From positions 32,806 to 96,805 of the forward strand of contig JAMOUV010000027.1 in assembly GCA_027067965.1 (NCBI GenBank): DNA of 64,000 bases. Direction: 5' to 3'. Each line of letters starts with the position of its first letter. Position 1 is the first letter of the stretch. Shown piece by piece: positions 19,886 through 29,956 of the stretch. Position numbers and translations under genes: made by a program. Below the pieces are notes generated by a model. It ran no database searches and was not told the DNA's origin. It saw only the letters and a list, made by a program, of their open reading frames with translations. The stretch is from Flavobacteriales bacterium. GTDB lineage: Bacteria; Bacteroidota; Bacteroidia; Flavobacteriales; Flavobacteriaceae.

Positions 19886-20485
19886 TTATTTTAAATAATT
19901 CAAAGTCAATTTTTCCACATATTTGCCAATCATATCGAATTCAATATTAACCGTATCGCCGGGTTTTAAGTCGCCGAAGTTGGTATGCTCGAAAGTATAA
20001 GGAATTATGGCTACCTGAAAGCTGCGGTTGGTCACATTAAAAACCGTCAAACTCACACCATTGACCGCTACGGAACCCTTTTCAATCATCACGTGTTGCG
20101 GGGCTTCAATAAATTCAAATGTAAATAACCAACTGCCTTCTTGCGGTTCCACCTTTTTTACCCGGGCGGTTTGATCTACATGTCCCTGAACGATATGGCC
20201 GTCGAGCCGGTCGTTGAGTCGGACCGAGCGTTCCAAATTGACACGATAACCCGGCTGCCAAAATTTTAAATTGCTCCGGTCGAGTGTCTCTTTTATGGCG
20301 GTGACCACATAACTTTTCTTTTCATGATTAAGCCGGACAACCGTGAGGCATACGCCGTCATGGGCGATGCTTTGGTCTATTTTTATTTCGTCGAAAAAAG
20401 GAGCGGTAATTTCAAAATGCTTGTTTTTTTCTTCATCTTTAATGTTCAAAACCTTACCCGTCGCTTCGATTATACCTGTAAACAT
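19886..20485 (-). CDS. ribE: Riboflavin synthase alpha chain
   Basis: Dismutates two 6,7-dimethyl-8-ribityllumazines into riboflavin and the pyrimidine. Starts MFTGIIEATGKV, the family N-terminus, with two repeated lumazine-binding halves: SIAHDGVCLTVV and the second half KGSVAVNGVSLTVF; the ligand-binding GHIVQGHVDQTA is present. 199 residues. Confidence 0.95.
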   Translation of the reverse strand: MFTGIIEATGKVLNIKDEEKNKHFEITAPFFDEIKIDQSIAHDGVCLTVVRLNHEKKSYVVTAIKETLDRSNLKFWQPGYRVNLERSVRLNDRLDGHIVQGHVDQTARVKKVEPQEGSWLFTFEFIEAPQHVMIEKGSVAVNGVSLTVFNVTNRSFQVAIIPYTFEHTNFGDLKPGDTVNIEFDMIGKYVEKLTLNYLK

Positions 20486-20569
20486 AATTTCGCTTTAATA
20501 AATAATTGCGTAAATTTACAACTCAAAATTTACATTTCATAATAAATTAATCATAATCCGGAATATCAT

Positions 20570-21664
20570 ATGCATAAGAAAAAAGATTTGAAAATTCGTG
20601 TGGGCATCAGCATTGGCGACCTAAACGGAATCGGTCCCGAAATAATTCTCAAGACCTTTTCGGATAAAAGAATGTTTGAATTTTGTACCCCTGTGGTTTT
20701 CGGTTCCACTAAGGTCATGTCATATTACAGAAAATCTTTGGGACTGAATATCGACATTTTCGGTATTACGCGGTTTTATCAAATGGCCCCGAAGCGATTG
20801 AATGTTTTGAATCTATGGAAAGAAGTGATCAATATTCAAATGGGCGTTCCCGATCCGGTTATAGGCAAGTACGCCGTCGATTCGTTTAAACATGCGGTTC
20901 AGGCATTGAAAAACGGTGATATAGATGTATTGGTCACGGCTCCGATTAACAAAAAAACGGTGCAATCGGATGAATTTGACTTTCCCGGCCACACCGATTA
21001 TTTGGCCCGCGAATTGGAAGGTGAAGCGCTGATGATGATGATTTCGGATGAAATGAAAGTGGCCTTGGTTACCGATCACTTGCCTTTGCGTTTGGTTTCC
21101 ACTCAAATATCCGAAAAACGAATCCGGAGTAAGGTTTTAACGCTCCTTCATAGTTTACAACAGGATTTCAATATTGAAAAAGGAAAAATAGCCGTTTTGG
21201 GATTAAATCCACATGCCGGAGACGACGGTTTGATAGGCAAGGAAGATAAGGAAATAATTCGTCCCACCATTGAAAAACTCAAAGACGAAGGCCATTTTGT
21301 TTTCGGGCCTTATGCGGCCGACGGCTTTTTCGGAACTGGCGCTTACCGGCATTTCGATGCCGTTTTGGCCATGTATCATGATCAAGGATTGATTCCGTTC
21401 AAAATGTCCGGTTTCGGTAAAGGTGTGAATTTTACCGCCGGATTAAACAAAATCCGTACTTCTCCCGACCATGGAACGGCTTATGAACTTACGGGAAAAG
21501 GAATTGCCGATGAATCTTCATTCAGAGAAGCGGTTTTTGCCGCCATTGATATCTTTAAAACGAGAAAAGAAAACGAGGAATTAAAAGCCGGGCAGTTGCA
21601 AGAACCGGAAGAAAACAAGCAAAATATAGAATCCGACCAAGCGGATAAGGACGACCTGGTATGA
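20570..21664 (+). CDS. pdxA: 4-hydroxythreonine-4-phosphate dehydrogenase
   Basis: Vitamin B6 (pyridoxal phosphate) synthesis. Motifs: GISIGDLNGIGPEIILK, LVTAPINKKT, the metal-binding PGHTDYLA, and GLNPHAGDDGLIG with a later MYHDQGLIPFK carrying a metal-binding His/Asp. 364 residues, with a 30-residue charged C-terminal extension rich in Glu and Gln beyond the usual end. The stop overlaps the next gene's ATG. Confidence 0.95.
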   Translation: MHKKKDLKIRVGISIGDLNGIGPEIILKTFSDKRMFEFCTPVVFGSTKVMSYYRKSLGLNIDIFGITRFYQMAPKRLNVLNLWKEVINIQMGVPDPVIGKYAVDSFKHAVQALKNGDIDVLVTAPINKKTVQSDEFDFPGHTDYLARELEGEALMMMISDEMKVALVTDHLPLRLVSTQISEKRIRSKVLTLLHSLQQDFNIEKGKIAVLGLNPHAGDDGLIGKEDKEIIRPTIEKLKDEGHFVFGPYAADGFFGTGAYRHFDAVLAMYHDQGLIPFKMSGFGKGVNFTAGLNKIRTSPDHGTAYELTGKGIADESSFREAVFAAIDIFKTRKENEELKAGQLQEPEENKQNIESDQADKDDLV

Positions 21665-21999
21665 TTTTGCTTTTGGACTTAATGCGATATTTTGATTTCG
21701 GTAAAATTACCGCTTCCACTGTATTAGAAAATTTTTTGAGTTTGATTACCGGCCTTATTGTAGCCGGTTTGTTTTATTTGGTTTTCTTAAGAAAGATTGA
21801 AGGAATCCGGTTAAAATATGTCATGCTAATTGGTGGTTTGTCGGCTTTTTTCGAATACGCCGTATTGGAGTTATTTCATGCAAAGATAATTTATTGGAAT
21901 TTGCAAAATAACTATCTGACATTAATTATTAATGCCGCTTTGATTTCGTTTCTTTCCTTGTTTGCTTATTGGCAAATACTGGCATTGAAGAAAAAGTAA
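21661..21999 (+). CDS. Small membrane protein, unrecognised
   Basis: 112 residues with about three hydrophobic helices (LSLITGLIVAGLFYLVFL, MLIGGLSAFFEYAVLELF, LIINAALISFLSLFAYWQ). It starts within the pdxA stop (ATGA overlap), so it is almost certainly translated from the pdxA mRNA. No family recognised. The 162 bases after it contain nothing identifiable. Confidence 0.65.
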   Translation: MILLLDLMRYFDFGKITASTVLENFLSLITGLIVAGLFYLVFLRKIEGIRLKYVMLIGGLSAFFEYAVLELFHAKIIYWNLQNNYLTLIINAALISFLSLFAYWQILALKKK

Positions 22000-22161
22000 A
22001 TTGGGTTGATTGATGGTTTTATATGGAATTCTTCAATTGTGAAATAAATGAATAATCTCGGCTATATGAATAGACGCCCTTCCAAAGATGAAATTTTCAT
22101 TTAACAAATTAATCTTGATAAAAGGCATACTAATTAGAAATTAAAAGGATTTTATAATAAA

Positions 22162-23538
22162 TTAATAAAGAATTTGTGAAAATTTTATTTTTTCTAATGA
22201 ATATATTTTTTCTTTAATTAATTGACTTGCCCTATCGATTTTATTGATGTCTAAAGGAATACCTACTAAATGAATAATATTTTGAGTATGATTTAACGCA
22301 TAAGAAAATTTTATTTCCTTGCTCTCTACCTGTGTAGAAGGATAGCATAGAAAGCCATATTTGGCAGGTTGGTCAGAGAAAGACATATAACTCATGATTT
22401 GATGCAAGTCCTTCCGGAATTCAGATTTTAAATCATCGCTCGAAGAAAATTTGTTGAGTAAATGCGACTTGTATTTGGCATCAACAAAAATATTTAACCG
22501 GGTTCCTTTCCGGTAAATACCGTCGGGTTCCAAGTGGCTTAATTCCCAAGTAAATCGGGTGGGGGACATTTGGCGGATTTTGTAATTTGGATAAAATTTC
22601 CCACCTAGTTCCTTGCTAATTTCCATGAAAATATATTGCACATATTTTTCAAAAACTTCATTGAAATCCACACGCCAAGCTATTGCTTGACTGAATTCTT
22701 TTTGCATGATTTTGTTGCCCTGTTTTTTTACTTCTTTGACCAAAGGTGGATCCGAATGCCGAATGATAAAGTGCTTGGTTTTAAGGCTGTTATGGAATTT
22801 TAATTTTGTTTCAAGATAATGCAGAAGGGGCTTAATACCATATTTCATTTCCGTAGGTGTGGCTGGGCCAAGTAATTCTTTTTTACATAGTTCAAACACA
22901 TATTTGATTTGCCCATATTCTTTATGATATTCTGAGAGAATGTTTTTTCGCACAGGAAATTTTAAACTGTTTTCAACTTTGTATTCACGCTGTATATATT
23001 TTTTCCAATTAACTTGTCCCTGAGGATGATCAAAAATTTTTTCTTCTCGATCAAATTTCACCCATTTATTTCGGGTCAGTTGGGCAAGTTTTTTAACGAA
23101 AATCAAAGCTTCGTAATAAAAAGGTGGTTGAAAATTTCTGCCTGAAACCAAAGGAATGGAAGGCTTAAATTCCGCTTGAATGGACTGGTTAATTAAGTTA
23201 AGAATTTTGATATAATCCGTAAATTTCCCCTCCGTTCCATAGCGTGGCGATACGATAAAATCGCCTATTTGTTTGCCTGTATCGGGACTTCGCAACGGAA
23301 TAGCGCCTACAAACTCGGAGGACCTGAAGCGAAGACTTACATTTCGATCTGTTCCTTCCACCAAAGGGGTAACCCCTAAAAAATCAAGAAAAGGTTTGTT
23401 GTATTCAATAAATTTTTGAATATACTGGGCCATGTAACGCTTATCGGCTTTATGGAACCAATGCTTGCGCAAGTATTCCCCACTGAGCGCTTTGGAATAT
23501 TCGGTGAGGCATGGTATTTCAAAGAAAACCTTCCTCAT
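22162..23538 (-). CDS. mcrC: McrC-like nuclease subunit of a type IV restriction system
   Basis: Partner nuclease of McrB. The C-terminal half carries a PD-(D/E)xK pattern: LEPDGIYRKGTRLNIFVDAKYK (Asp ... Asp-Ala-Lys). The N-terminal part resembles McrC in its beta-rich adaptor character (ISPRYGTEGKFTDYIKIL). 458 residues. Its ATG overlaps the stop of the AAA+ gene by one base, so the two are co-translated. Such pairs cut DNA carrying modified cytosine. Confidence 0.85.
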   Translation of the reverse strand: MRKVFFEIPCLTEYSKALSGEYLRKHWFHKADKRYMAQYIQKFIEYNKPFLDFLGVTPLVEGTDRNVSLRFRSSEFVGAIPLRSPDTGKQIGDFIVSPRYGTEGKFTDYIKILNLINQSIQAEFKPSIPLVSGRNFQPPFYYEALIFVKKLAQLTRNKWVKFDREEKIFDHPQGQVNWKKYIQREYKVENSLKFPVRKNILSEYHKEYGQIKYVFELCKKELLGPATPTEMKYGIKPLLHYLETKLKFHNSLKTKHFIIRHSDPPLVKEVKKQGNKIMQKEFSQAIAWRVDFNEVFEKYVQYIFMEISKELGGKFYPNYKIRQMSPTRFTWELSHLEPDGIYRKGTRLNIFVDAKYKSHLLNKFSSSDDLKSEFRKDLHQIMSYMSFSDQPAKYGFLCYPSTQVESKEIKFSYALNHTQNIIHLVGIPLDINKIDRASQLIKEKIYSLEKIKFSQILY

Positions 23539-24980
23539 TATTCAACCAAAGATTTTCCTATTCTGTTTTGGAAATAGGCATTAAATTCTTCCTTGGCCGG
23601 CAAGAGCAATCCTTCTTGTAAATATTCCTTAATGAGCGGAAATAATTCATAGGTTATTCTGTTTTTCATCTCGCCATCATCTCGTGCAATAAAATAGGCT
23701 TGTCCGGGTTGAAGGTTCAATTCATTGGATGAGGCATACCATTTAAAAATATCATCAAATCGTTCAAAATCTTTCTTATAAAATTTGTAGCCATTGGGCA
23801 AATCTCTTCTAGGAATAGACATGGGATAAAAGGTAAGCCACGCAAAGCGCCGACGCAGGGCAAAATCCACTACGGCAAGGCTTCTATCGGCCGTATTCAT
23901 GGTGGCTACCACATAAAAATTATCGGGTAATGTGGAAAGTTTCAAATCTGGGGTAATTTCTATTTTAATATCTGAATTTGTCCGTTGATATTCAAACAAA
24001 TAGAAAATAGGACCTAGGATATTGGAAAGATTGGCTCGGTTGATTTCATCAATTATAAGCAGAATATTTTCGTCCGAGTTTTGTAGGGCATATTCAAGGG
24101 CTTCAACAAATTTTCCTTTTACTTCTTCATAGGCTATATTTTCGGCATTTAATTTTGGTCTAATCCCCCAAATAAAATCCGAATAAGAAGTTTCGGCATG
24201 AAATTGTGTAAAAAAGGTTTGCACATTCAAATCCTGGGCCAGCAAATGAGCCATACGCGTCTTTCCGGTTCCAGGAGCGCCTTCCATGATGAGATATTTT
24301 CGTTGTAGCAACACATTTTTAATATCATCGCGGGACAATGTTTCAATGGGTCTTTTGATCTTGCTAATGCTCTCGGCAATGGCCTTGCGGTGACGGTCAT
24401 TTGAGGCCCAATTCCTTAGTTTGGCATAGGCCGCCAAAAATCCTACTAAGTAATCTATGCTTTCATTTTCAATAATATCTCCATGCTCATCAATTTGAGG
24501 TTTTTCGATAATTTGACACGCAGGAAGCACTTTTTTATAAGTATCCAATGTTTTGCGAATAGAAACGATTTTTTCGTTTTGAAGAAAGAATTTAGGTAAT
24601 GAGGTCTCGATATCCGAAAAATCCGTTTTACAAAAACTGTCCTCCTCTTTCATAATGGACTGAAACAACCGTCTTACGCCAGGATAAGTGGCCAGTTCAA
24701 AATCATTCTTAAAGCCCAAAGAGCCAATACCTAAACAAACCACCCAATACTTGGCATCTTCATCACCGGGAGAGGAAGGAAAAACTACAAAAGAAAAATC
24801 ATGGTAAGGACCTGAGGGCTCTTCTTCGGGATGAATAAAACCAAAGTAGGCACCGCCAGTTTGAAATGCCTCAGGTTTTATATTCCGTCTCAGCACATAA
24901 TCTTTGACTACTTCATTGCTATTATCGGCACCAAATTCCCGGGCTTTTTGTTCGAGGTAGGTTATTATTTGGTCAATCAT
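23538..24980 (-). CDS. mcrB: McrB-like AAA+ GTPase of a type IV restriction system
   Basis: Residues 1-200 form an N-terminal recognition region of unknown fold (GGAYFGFIHPEEEPSGPYHD). From about 230 there is an AAA+ motor: Walker A EGAPGTGKTRMA, Walker B LLIIDEINRANLS, and the McrB signature VVATMNTADRSLAVVD. 480 residues. It sits alone with mcrC between pdxA and the ribosomal cluster, in AT-rich surroundings, which suggests a small acquired defence insertion. The modified-base specificity should lie in the N-terminal domain and cannot be read directly. Confidence 0.88.
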   Translation of the reverse strand: MIDQIITYLEQKAREFGADNSNEVVKDYVLRRNIKPEAFQTGGAYFGFIHPEEEPSGPYHDFSFVVFPSSPGDEDAKYWVVCLGIGSLGFKNDFELATYPGVRRLFQSIMKEEDSFCKTDFSDIETSLPKFFLQNEKIVSIRKTLDTYKKVLPACQIIEKPQIDEHGDIIENESIDYLVGFLAAYAKLRNWASNDRHRKAIAESISKIKRPIETLSRDDIKNVLLQRKYLIMEGAPGTGKTRMAHLLAQDLNVQTFFTQFHAETSYSDFIWGIRPKLNAENIAYEEVKGKFVEALEYALQNSDENILLIIDEINRANLSNILGPIFYLFEYQRTNSDIKIEITPDLKLSTLPDNFYVVATMNTADRSLAVVDFALRRRFAWLTFYPMSIPRRDLPNGYKFYKKDFERFDDIFKWYASSNELNLQPGQAYFIARDDGEMKNRITYELFPLIKEYLQEGLLLPAKEEFNAYFQNRIGKSLVE

Positions 24981-25190
24981 GATCGTTGTTTTAGTATGTA
25001 ACTAATTAGAATCTTTGTGGTGAAATATCTATTAGTTTTGTGTTTAACAAAAATAACTAAAATTTAGCTAAAAAATCATGAGACCCAAATATTAATTTTT
25101 TGGAATAATCCTTTGTTCTATCACATCATAATTCCATAAGTTTTTTTGGGAATTAGAAAGTGTTCTAGAAACATCCCCCTTCCAAACAAA

Positions 25191-25217
25191 AAAACCGCCC
25201 CTTTACAGGACGGTTTT
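25191..25217 (-). terminator. Rho-independent terminator after rplT
   Basis: Arms AAAACCGCCC (25191-25200) and GGACGGTTTT (25208-25217) pair with one mismatch around a 7-base loop. On the - strand the hairpin is followed by a run of T (TTTTTTTG). It lies 33 bases beyond the rplT stop, closing the thrS-infC-rpmI-rplT operon. Confidence 0.8.
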
Positions 25218-25249
25218 ATCTCGAATTCGCGAAACGAATCTAAAGATTA

Positions 25250-25597
25250 TTAAGATTTGATTTTCTTTACAATGGCTTCAAAGGCCTCGGGATGATTCAT
25301 AGCCAAATCGGCTAAAACCTTGCGGTTGAGTTCGATGTTGTTTTTATGAATCAATCCCATGAATTGCGAATAATTGAGTCCGTGTTGGCGTGCGGCGGCG
25401 TTGATACGCTGTATCCACAAGCTCCGGAAATTTCTCTTCTTCAATTTACGTCCTACATAGGCGTATTGGAGTGCTTTTTCCACGGCATTTTTAGCCACCG
25501 TGTATTGTCTGCTTCGTGCGCCGAAATAGCCCTTGGCCATTTTCATTATCTTCTTGCGGCGCTTCTTTCTTGCTACTGCGTTTGTTGATCTAGGCAT
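25250..25597 (-). CDS. rplT: Ribosomal protein L20
   Basis: Binds 23S rRNA early in 50S assembly. Starts [16 protein letters not shown] and contains [18 protein letters not shown] and [17 protein letters not shown] sequence ([17 protein letters not shown]), all typical of L20. 115 residues. Last gene of the translation operon, followed by a terminator. Confidence 0.97.
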   Translation of the reverse strand: MPRSTNAVARKKRRKKIMKMAKGYFGARSRQYTVAKNAVEKALQYAYVGRKLKKRNFRSLWIQRINAAARQHGLNYSQFMGLIHKNNIELNRKVLADLAMNHPEAFEAIVKKIKS

Positions 25598-25685
25598 AAT
25601 TTTAATTTTTTTTGTAACAGGCGGTCATTTTCATGACACTTTGGAGCACAGTTCCATGGTTTCTCAACCGTATTGTTACGGAAAA

Positions 25686-25883
25686 TTATTTTTTTCCGAG
25701 CATTTTCAATACGTTCTTCTTATCCGCATCGCTCACCAAGGTGGCATGCGTCAATCGCAACTTACGCTTCTTGCTTTTCTTCGTCAAAATGTGACTTTTG
25801 TAAGCGTGTTTTCTCTTAATTTTCCCGGTGCCCGTCAACTTGAATCGCTTCTTGGCACTGGCTTTCACTTTGATTTTTGGCAT
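25686..25883 (-). CDS. rpmI: Ribosomal protein L35
   Basis: 65 residues, starts [20 protein letters not shown], a full-length L35 with the [15 protein letters not shown] basic stretch. Lies between infC and rplT, the conserved order. Confidence 0.97.
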   Translation of the reverse strand: MPKIKVKASAKKRFKLTGTGKIKRKHAYKSHILTKKSKKRKLRLTHATLVSDADKKNVLKMLGKK

Positions 25884-25943
25884 TTTGCTTTGTTTTTAAT
25901 TTATATATTTAGCCGTTAGCTGTTAGCTTTTTTACTTTTATTC

Positions 25944-26019
25944 TAACCTTAACCTTAACTTTAACGTTAACTTTTTTTGATAGTCAAGGTTAATGTTAAC
26001 GTAACGTTCCGAAGGAACG
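25944..26019. repeat. TTAACC/TTAACG tract with small hairpin
   Basis: Positions 25944-25974 carry another near-tandem TAACCTTAACCTTAAC-type tract and 25985-26004 an inverted version (AAGGTTAATGTTAACG). Then CGTTCC (26005-26010) and GGAACG (26014-26019) form a 6-bp stem with a 3-base loop directly after the infC stop. Possible processing or attenuation structure between infC and rpmI. Confidence 0.4.
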
Positions 26020-26577
26020 CTATTTCTTCTTCTTCGGATGTGGCGCCAGCATCATAATCATCTTCTTGCCTTCCATTTTGGGCAATTGTTCTACCTTGCC
26101 GTACTCTTCCAAATCTTGCGCCAGACGCAATAACAATAATTGCCCTTGGTCTTTGTAAATGATCGATCGCCCTTTAAAGAACACATACGCCTTTACTTTG
26201 TTTCCTTCCTCCAAAAACTTGATGGCATAGCGTTTTTTGAATTCGTAATCATGATCGTCGGTTTGCGGACCGAAGCGAATTTCTTTCACCACCACTTTTT
26301 TGGTCTTTTGTTTTTTGGCCTTTTCCTTTTTCTCCAACTGATACAAGAATTTCTTGTAATCCAATATCTTACATACGGGTGGATCGGCCTTGGGCGAAAT
26401 TTCAACCAGGTCCAAATCCATCTCATCGGCGATTTTCAATGCCTCTTTTAAGGGATAGATTCCCATTTCGACATTATCGCCGACCAAACGCACTTTGGGT
26501 GCCTTGATTTCTTCGTTAATTTTGTGGGGATTTTTTTTGATTACTCTCCCCGGTCCTCTTTTTCTACGTCTTCTAAT
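26020..26577 (-). CDS. infC: Translation initiation factor IF-3, probable AUU start
   Basis: Core segments [37 protein letters not shown] and [17 protein letters not shown] are typical of IF-3. A GTG at 26493 would cut off the conserved HKINEEI segment; the frame continues upstream through [18 protein letters not shown] with no ATG, GTG or TTG. The only fitting start is ATT at 26577, and infC is the classic gene that uses a rare AUU start for autoregulation by IF-3. This gives 185 residues. Confidence 0.92.
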   Translation of the reverse strand: MRRRRKRGPGRVIKKNPHKINEEIKAPKVRLVGDNVEMGIYPLKEALKIADEMDLDLVEISPKADPPVCKILDYKKFLYQLEKKEKAKKQKTKKVVVKEIRFGPQTDDHDYEFKKRYAIKFLEEGNKVKAYVFFKGRSIIYKDQGQLLLLRLAQDLEEYGKVEQLPKMEGKKMIMMLAPHPKKKK

Positions 26578-26605
26578 TCCGATGGTTGTATGGTTTTTAA
26601 GTTAG

Positions 26606-28555
26606 TTATGCTTCCGGTTTTGCCTGTTCTTCTTCCTTCATCATGGCAATCAAATCTTCAATTTTCATGCTTCCCAAATCGCCTTTCTTTCTTCGTCTTA
26701 CAGAAACCGTGCCGCTTTCTTTTTCTTTTTCACCGACCACAAGCATATAAGGAATTTTCATGGTTTCCGCATCGCGTATCTTTTTTCCTATTCGCTCGTC
26801 GCGTTTGTCCACCGAGGCACGGATGCCTTTTTCAGCCAGCAAATTTAATACATTTTCGGCAAAATCAATATATTTTTCGCTAATTGGCAAAATAACGGCC
26901 TGTTCGGGTGCCAACCACAGGGGCAAATCGCCGCCGGTGTGTTCCAGCAGGATGGCCACAAAGCGTTCTAACGAACCGAAAGGCGCGCGGTGGATCATCA
27001 CGGGACGGTGCATTTGGTTGTCCGGTCCTTTGTATTCCAAGCCGAAACGTTCGGGCAAATTGTAGTCCACCTGAATGGTGCCGAGTTGCCACTTGCGTCC
27101 CAACACGTCGCGCACCATAAAGTCGAGTTTGGGACCGTAGAAAGCCGCTTCGCCGAGTTCCATTTTGGTTTTCAGGCCTTTTTCTTCGGCGGCTTCGATG
27201 ATGGCCTGTTCGGCGCGTTGCCAGTTTTCTTCGCTTCCGATGTATTTTTCCTTGTCGTTGGGGTCGCGCAGGGAGATTTGCGCTTCGAAATTGTCAAATC
27301 CCAACGAACCGAACACATACAACACCAGGTCGATGACGCCTTTGAATTCGTCCTTCAATTGTTCGGGCGTGCAAAAGATGTGGGCGTCGTCCTGTGTAAA
27401 GCCGCGCACGCGGGTGAGGCCGTGCAATTCGCCGCTTTGTTCGTAGCGATACACGGTGCCGAATTCCGCATAGCGGACGGGCAGTTCCTTATAGGACCAT
27501 TGCCGCGTTTTGTAGATTTCGATATGGTGCGGGCAATTCATGGGTTTGAGCAGGAACTCTTCGTCTTCGCGGGGCGTGCGGATGGGTTGGAAACTGTCCT
27601 GTCCGTATTTTTCGTAGTGGCCGGAAGTTACATACAGGTTTTTATGGCCGATGTGGGGCGTAATCACCTGTTGGTAGCCGGCTTTTTGTTGGGCTTTTTT
27701 GAGGAAGTTTTCCAGCAGTTCGCGCAGTTTGGCGCCGCGGGGCAACCACAAGGGCAGGCCTTGGCCTACCTTGTCCGAAAAGGCGAAAATTTCCAGTTCG
27801 CGTCCCAGCTTGCGGTGGTCGCGTTTTTTGGCTTCTTCGAGCATTTGGAGGTATTCGTCCAACAGTTTCTTTTTGGGAAATGAAATACCGTAAACGCGCG
27901 TCAGTTGTTTATTCTTTTCGTCGCCGCGCCAGTAGGCACCGGCCGCGTTCATGATTTTGAAGGCCTTGACCAGTCCGGTGTGCGGAATATGACCGCCGCG
28001 GCACAGGTCCGTAAAATCGTCGTGGTCGCAGAAGGTGATTTCGCCGTCGTTGAGCAATTCGATGAGTTCGATTTTGTAGGGGTTGTTTTCCTTGCGGTAA
28101 AAATCCAAGGCGGCTTGCTTGCTCACTTCGCGCATGCGGAAGGGATGCTTGCCGCGGGCAATTTCCAAAAAGGTTTTTTCGATTTTGGGAAAATCCTTTT
28201 CCGTAAAGGTTTCGTCGCCGAAGTCGATATCGTAGTAGAAGCCGTTTTCGATGGGCGGACCGATGGTGAGTTTGGCGTTGGGGTAATGTTTTTTGATGGC
28301 TTGCGCCATGATGTGCGCCGAGGAGTGCCAAAAGGCGCGTTTGCCTTCGTCGTCGTCCCAGGTGTAGAAGCGCAATTCGCCGTCGCGGGTAAGCGGTGTG
28401 CTCAGTTCGACGGTTTGGCCGTTGAAGGACGCCGACAGGGCGTTGCGTTGGAGGCCGTGGCTGATGGAGCCGGCCACTTCGTAGGGCGTAATTCCGGCCG
28501 GATATTCCCGCACGCTACCGTCGGGAAAAGTGATTTTGATCGTTTGTTCCGCCAT
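26606..28555 (-). CDS. thrS: Threonyl-tRNA synthetase
   Basis: Charges tRNA-Thr. TGS domain at the N-terminus ([15 protein letters not shown]), editing domain with [16 protein letters not shown] and [10 protein letters not shown], class II catalytic core with [12 protein letters not shown] and [14 protein letters not shown], and a C-terminal anticodon-binding domain. 649 residues, full length. First gene of the thrS-infC-rpmI-rplT run. This gene has markedly higher GC in its 5' half than its neighbours, which creates long antisense open frames. Confidence 0.97.
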   Translation of the reverse strand: MAEQTIKITFPDGSVREYPAGITPYEVAGSISHGLQRNALSASFNGQTVELSTPLTRDGELRFYTWDDDEGKRAFWHSSAHIMAQAIKKHYPNAKLTIGPPIENGFYYDIDFGDETFTEKDFPKIEKTFLEIARGKHPFRMREVSKQAALDFYRKENNPYKIELIELLNDGEITFCDHDDFTDLCRGGHIPHTGLVKAFKIMNAAGAYWRGDEKNKQLTRVYGISFPKKKLLDEYLQMLEEAKKRDHRKLGRELEIFAFSDKVGQGLPLWLPRGAKLRELLENFLKKAQQKAGYQQVITPHIGHKNLYVTSGHYEKYGQDSFQPIRTPREDEEFLLKPMNCPHHIEIYKTRQWSYKELPVRYAEFGTVYRYEQSGELHGLTRVRGFTQDDAHIFCTPEQLKDEFKGVIDLVLYVFGSLGFDNFEAQISLRDPNDKEKYIGSEENWQRAEQAIIEAAEEKGLKTKMELGEAAFYGPKLDFMVRDVLGRKWQLGTIQVDYNLPERFGLEYKGPDNQMHRPVMIHRAPFGSLERFVAILLEHTGGDLPLWLAPEQAVILPISEKYIDFAENVLNLLAEKGIRASVDKRDERIGKKIRDAETMKIPYMLVVGEKEKESGTVSVRRRKKGDLGSMKIEDLIAMMKEEEQAKPEA

Positions 28556-28832
28556 AATCGTATTTGAATTATAAGTGCAAAAATAGGGATTTAATTTGGT
28601 TTGGGGGAATCCTAATTTTTATATAAAATCCTTTTAAAATATTCTTATCGCAGATATCATGCAATAAAATCGGGAGGGAATTTTTATTTAAAGTCCCTCG
28701 CATGACACATAGTACAGCCGATATAAAATATTCATAAAAGTGCGGACAGAAAGGTGTTCAATTACAGAGAGATGATCTTAGGTTATAGACTTATTGAGTG
28801 CCAATAGCCCTGTCTCCGGCGCTTATATAAAA
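28556..28832. other. Intergenic region between thrS and the CRISPR array
   Basis: No gene seen. It should hold the thrS promoter (- strand) within the first 60 bases; a TATTTTTG text that could serve as a -7 element lies there, but I find no good -33 partner. The remainder is AT-rich without recognisable features up to the terminator at 28833. Confidence 0.5.
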
Positions 28833-28857
28833 TTGGCGGTGTTGAGTACACCGCCAA
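28833..28857 (-). terminator. Terminator at the trailer end of the CRISPR array
   Basis: TTGGCGGTGT (28833-28842) and ACACCGCCAA (28848-28857) form a perfect 10-bp stem with a 5-base loop. On the - strand it is followed by TTTTATATAA, giving the T-rich tail of a rho-independent terminator. It lies 15 bases beyond the last degenerate repeat and supports - strand transcription of the array. Confidence 0.8.
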
Positions 28858-29054
28858 AGAAATAAAAAAGATTTTGCAAAAAGATTGTTTTCAAACTCTC
28901 ACAGCGTTAGTGACCTATGGGCCCTCGCTCGGGCGCCCAAGGGTAATCGGGGCCTTCTGCAAGGCCTCGTGGCAACATCGCTGGGGTCGCAGTGAGGTTG
29001 TTCACAGAATCTCACAGAGTCAGTGACCCGTGGACCCTCGCTCGGGCGCCCAAG

Positions 29055-29513
29055 AATACGAGAAGGAGTGGAATGTTCCTTCTGAACTCTCTGCGTCGCA
29101 GTGAGGTTGTTCACAGAATCTCACAGAGTCAGTGACCCGTGGACCCTCGCTTGGGCGCCCAAGAAAGAAAATGCGACGCACAGCGCAAGCGATTTTTGAA
29201 CCGTTGTCGCAGTGAGGTTGTCCACAGGAGTCTGTGACCCCTCGCTCGGGCGCCCAAGAAAAAATTGAAAAAAATGAAACACACGCGACATACCGCCTGG
29301 TCGCAGTGAGGTTGTTCACAGAATCTCACAGAGTCAGTGACCCGTGGACCCTCGCTCGGGCGCCCAAGCAGTACGCGTACATGATGGACTTCGGGTCCTA
29401 CCGAGACATGTCGCAGTGAGGTTGTCCTGTAAGGACCCTGTGGGCCCTCGCTCGGGCGCCCAAGATCGTCTACCCTCACCATGATGAGGACGATGAGACT
29501 CTTTCTTCTAAGA
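29055..29513. repeat. Five-spacer block, copy 1 of an internal array duplication
   Basis: Spacers starting at 29055, 29164, 29259, 29369 and 29465 recur in the same order at 29957, 30066, 30161, 30271 and 30367. The intervening repeats match type for type (34, 18, 34, 20 nt inserts), including a private C-to-T change (CTCGCTTGGGC) in the repeats at 29095 and 29997. This is segmental duplication, not repeated acquisition. Confidence 0.95.
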
Positions 29514-29956
29514 GTCGCAGTGAGGTTGTCCTGTAAGGACCCTGTGGGCCCTCGCTCGGGCGCCCAAGGTGGTGAATTTCCCGAGCGAATCGGGGAGCGG
29601 AGTGAACCTGTCGCAGTGAGGTTGTCCTGTAAGGACCCTGTGGGCCCTCGCTCGGGCGCCCAAGTGCAAAGTTAAACAAACCATTTTAGTCCTTTTGTAG
29701 CAAGTGTCGCAGTGAGGTTGTCCACTGGAGTCTGTGACCCCTCGCTCGGGCGCCCAAGGTTCATTCGTATCTCCAAAACTGGGGACGGGGTGTACCTTCT
29801 TATGTCGCAGTGAGGTTGTCCACTGGAGTCTGTGACCCCTCGCTCGGGCGCCCAAGACTATATACTATGTTTAAAAATTCTAAAGTTAAAGTAAGAACCT
29901 TGTCGCAGTGAGGTTGTCCTGTAAGGACCCTGTGGACCCTCGCTCGGGCGCCCAAG

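Noticed and set aside
26990..28567. Long + strand frames opposite thrS (297 and 220 codons)
   Set aside because: Antisense shadows created by the high-GC codon use of thrS; Phe/Val-rich composition without domains.
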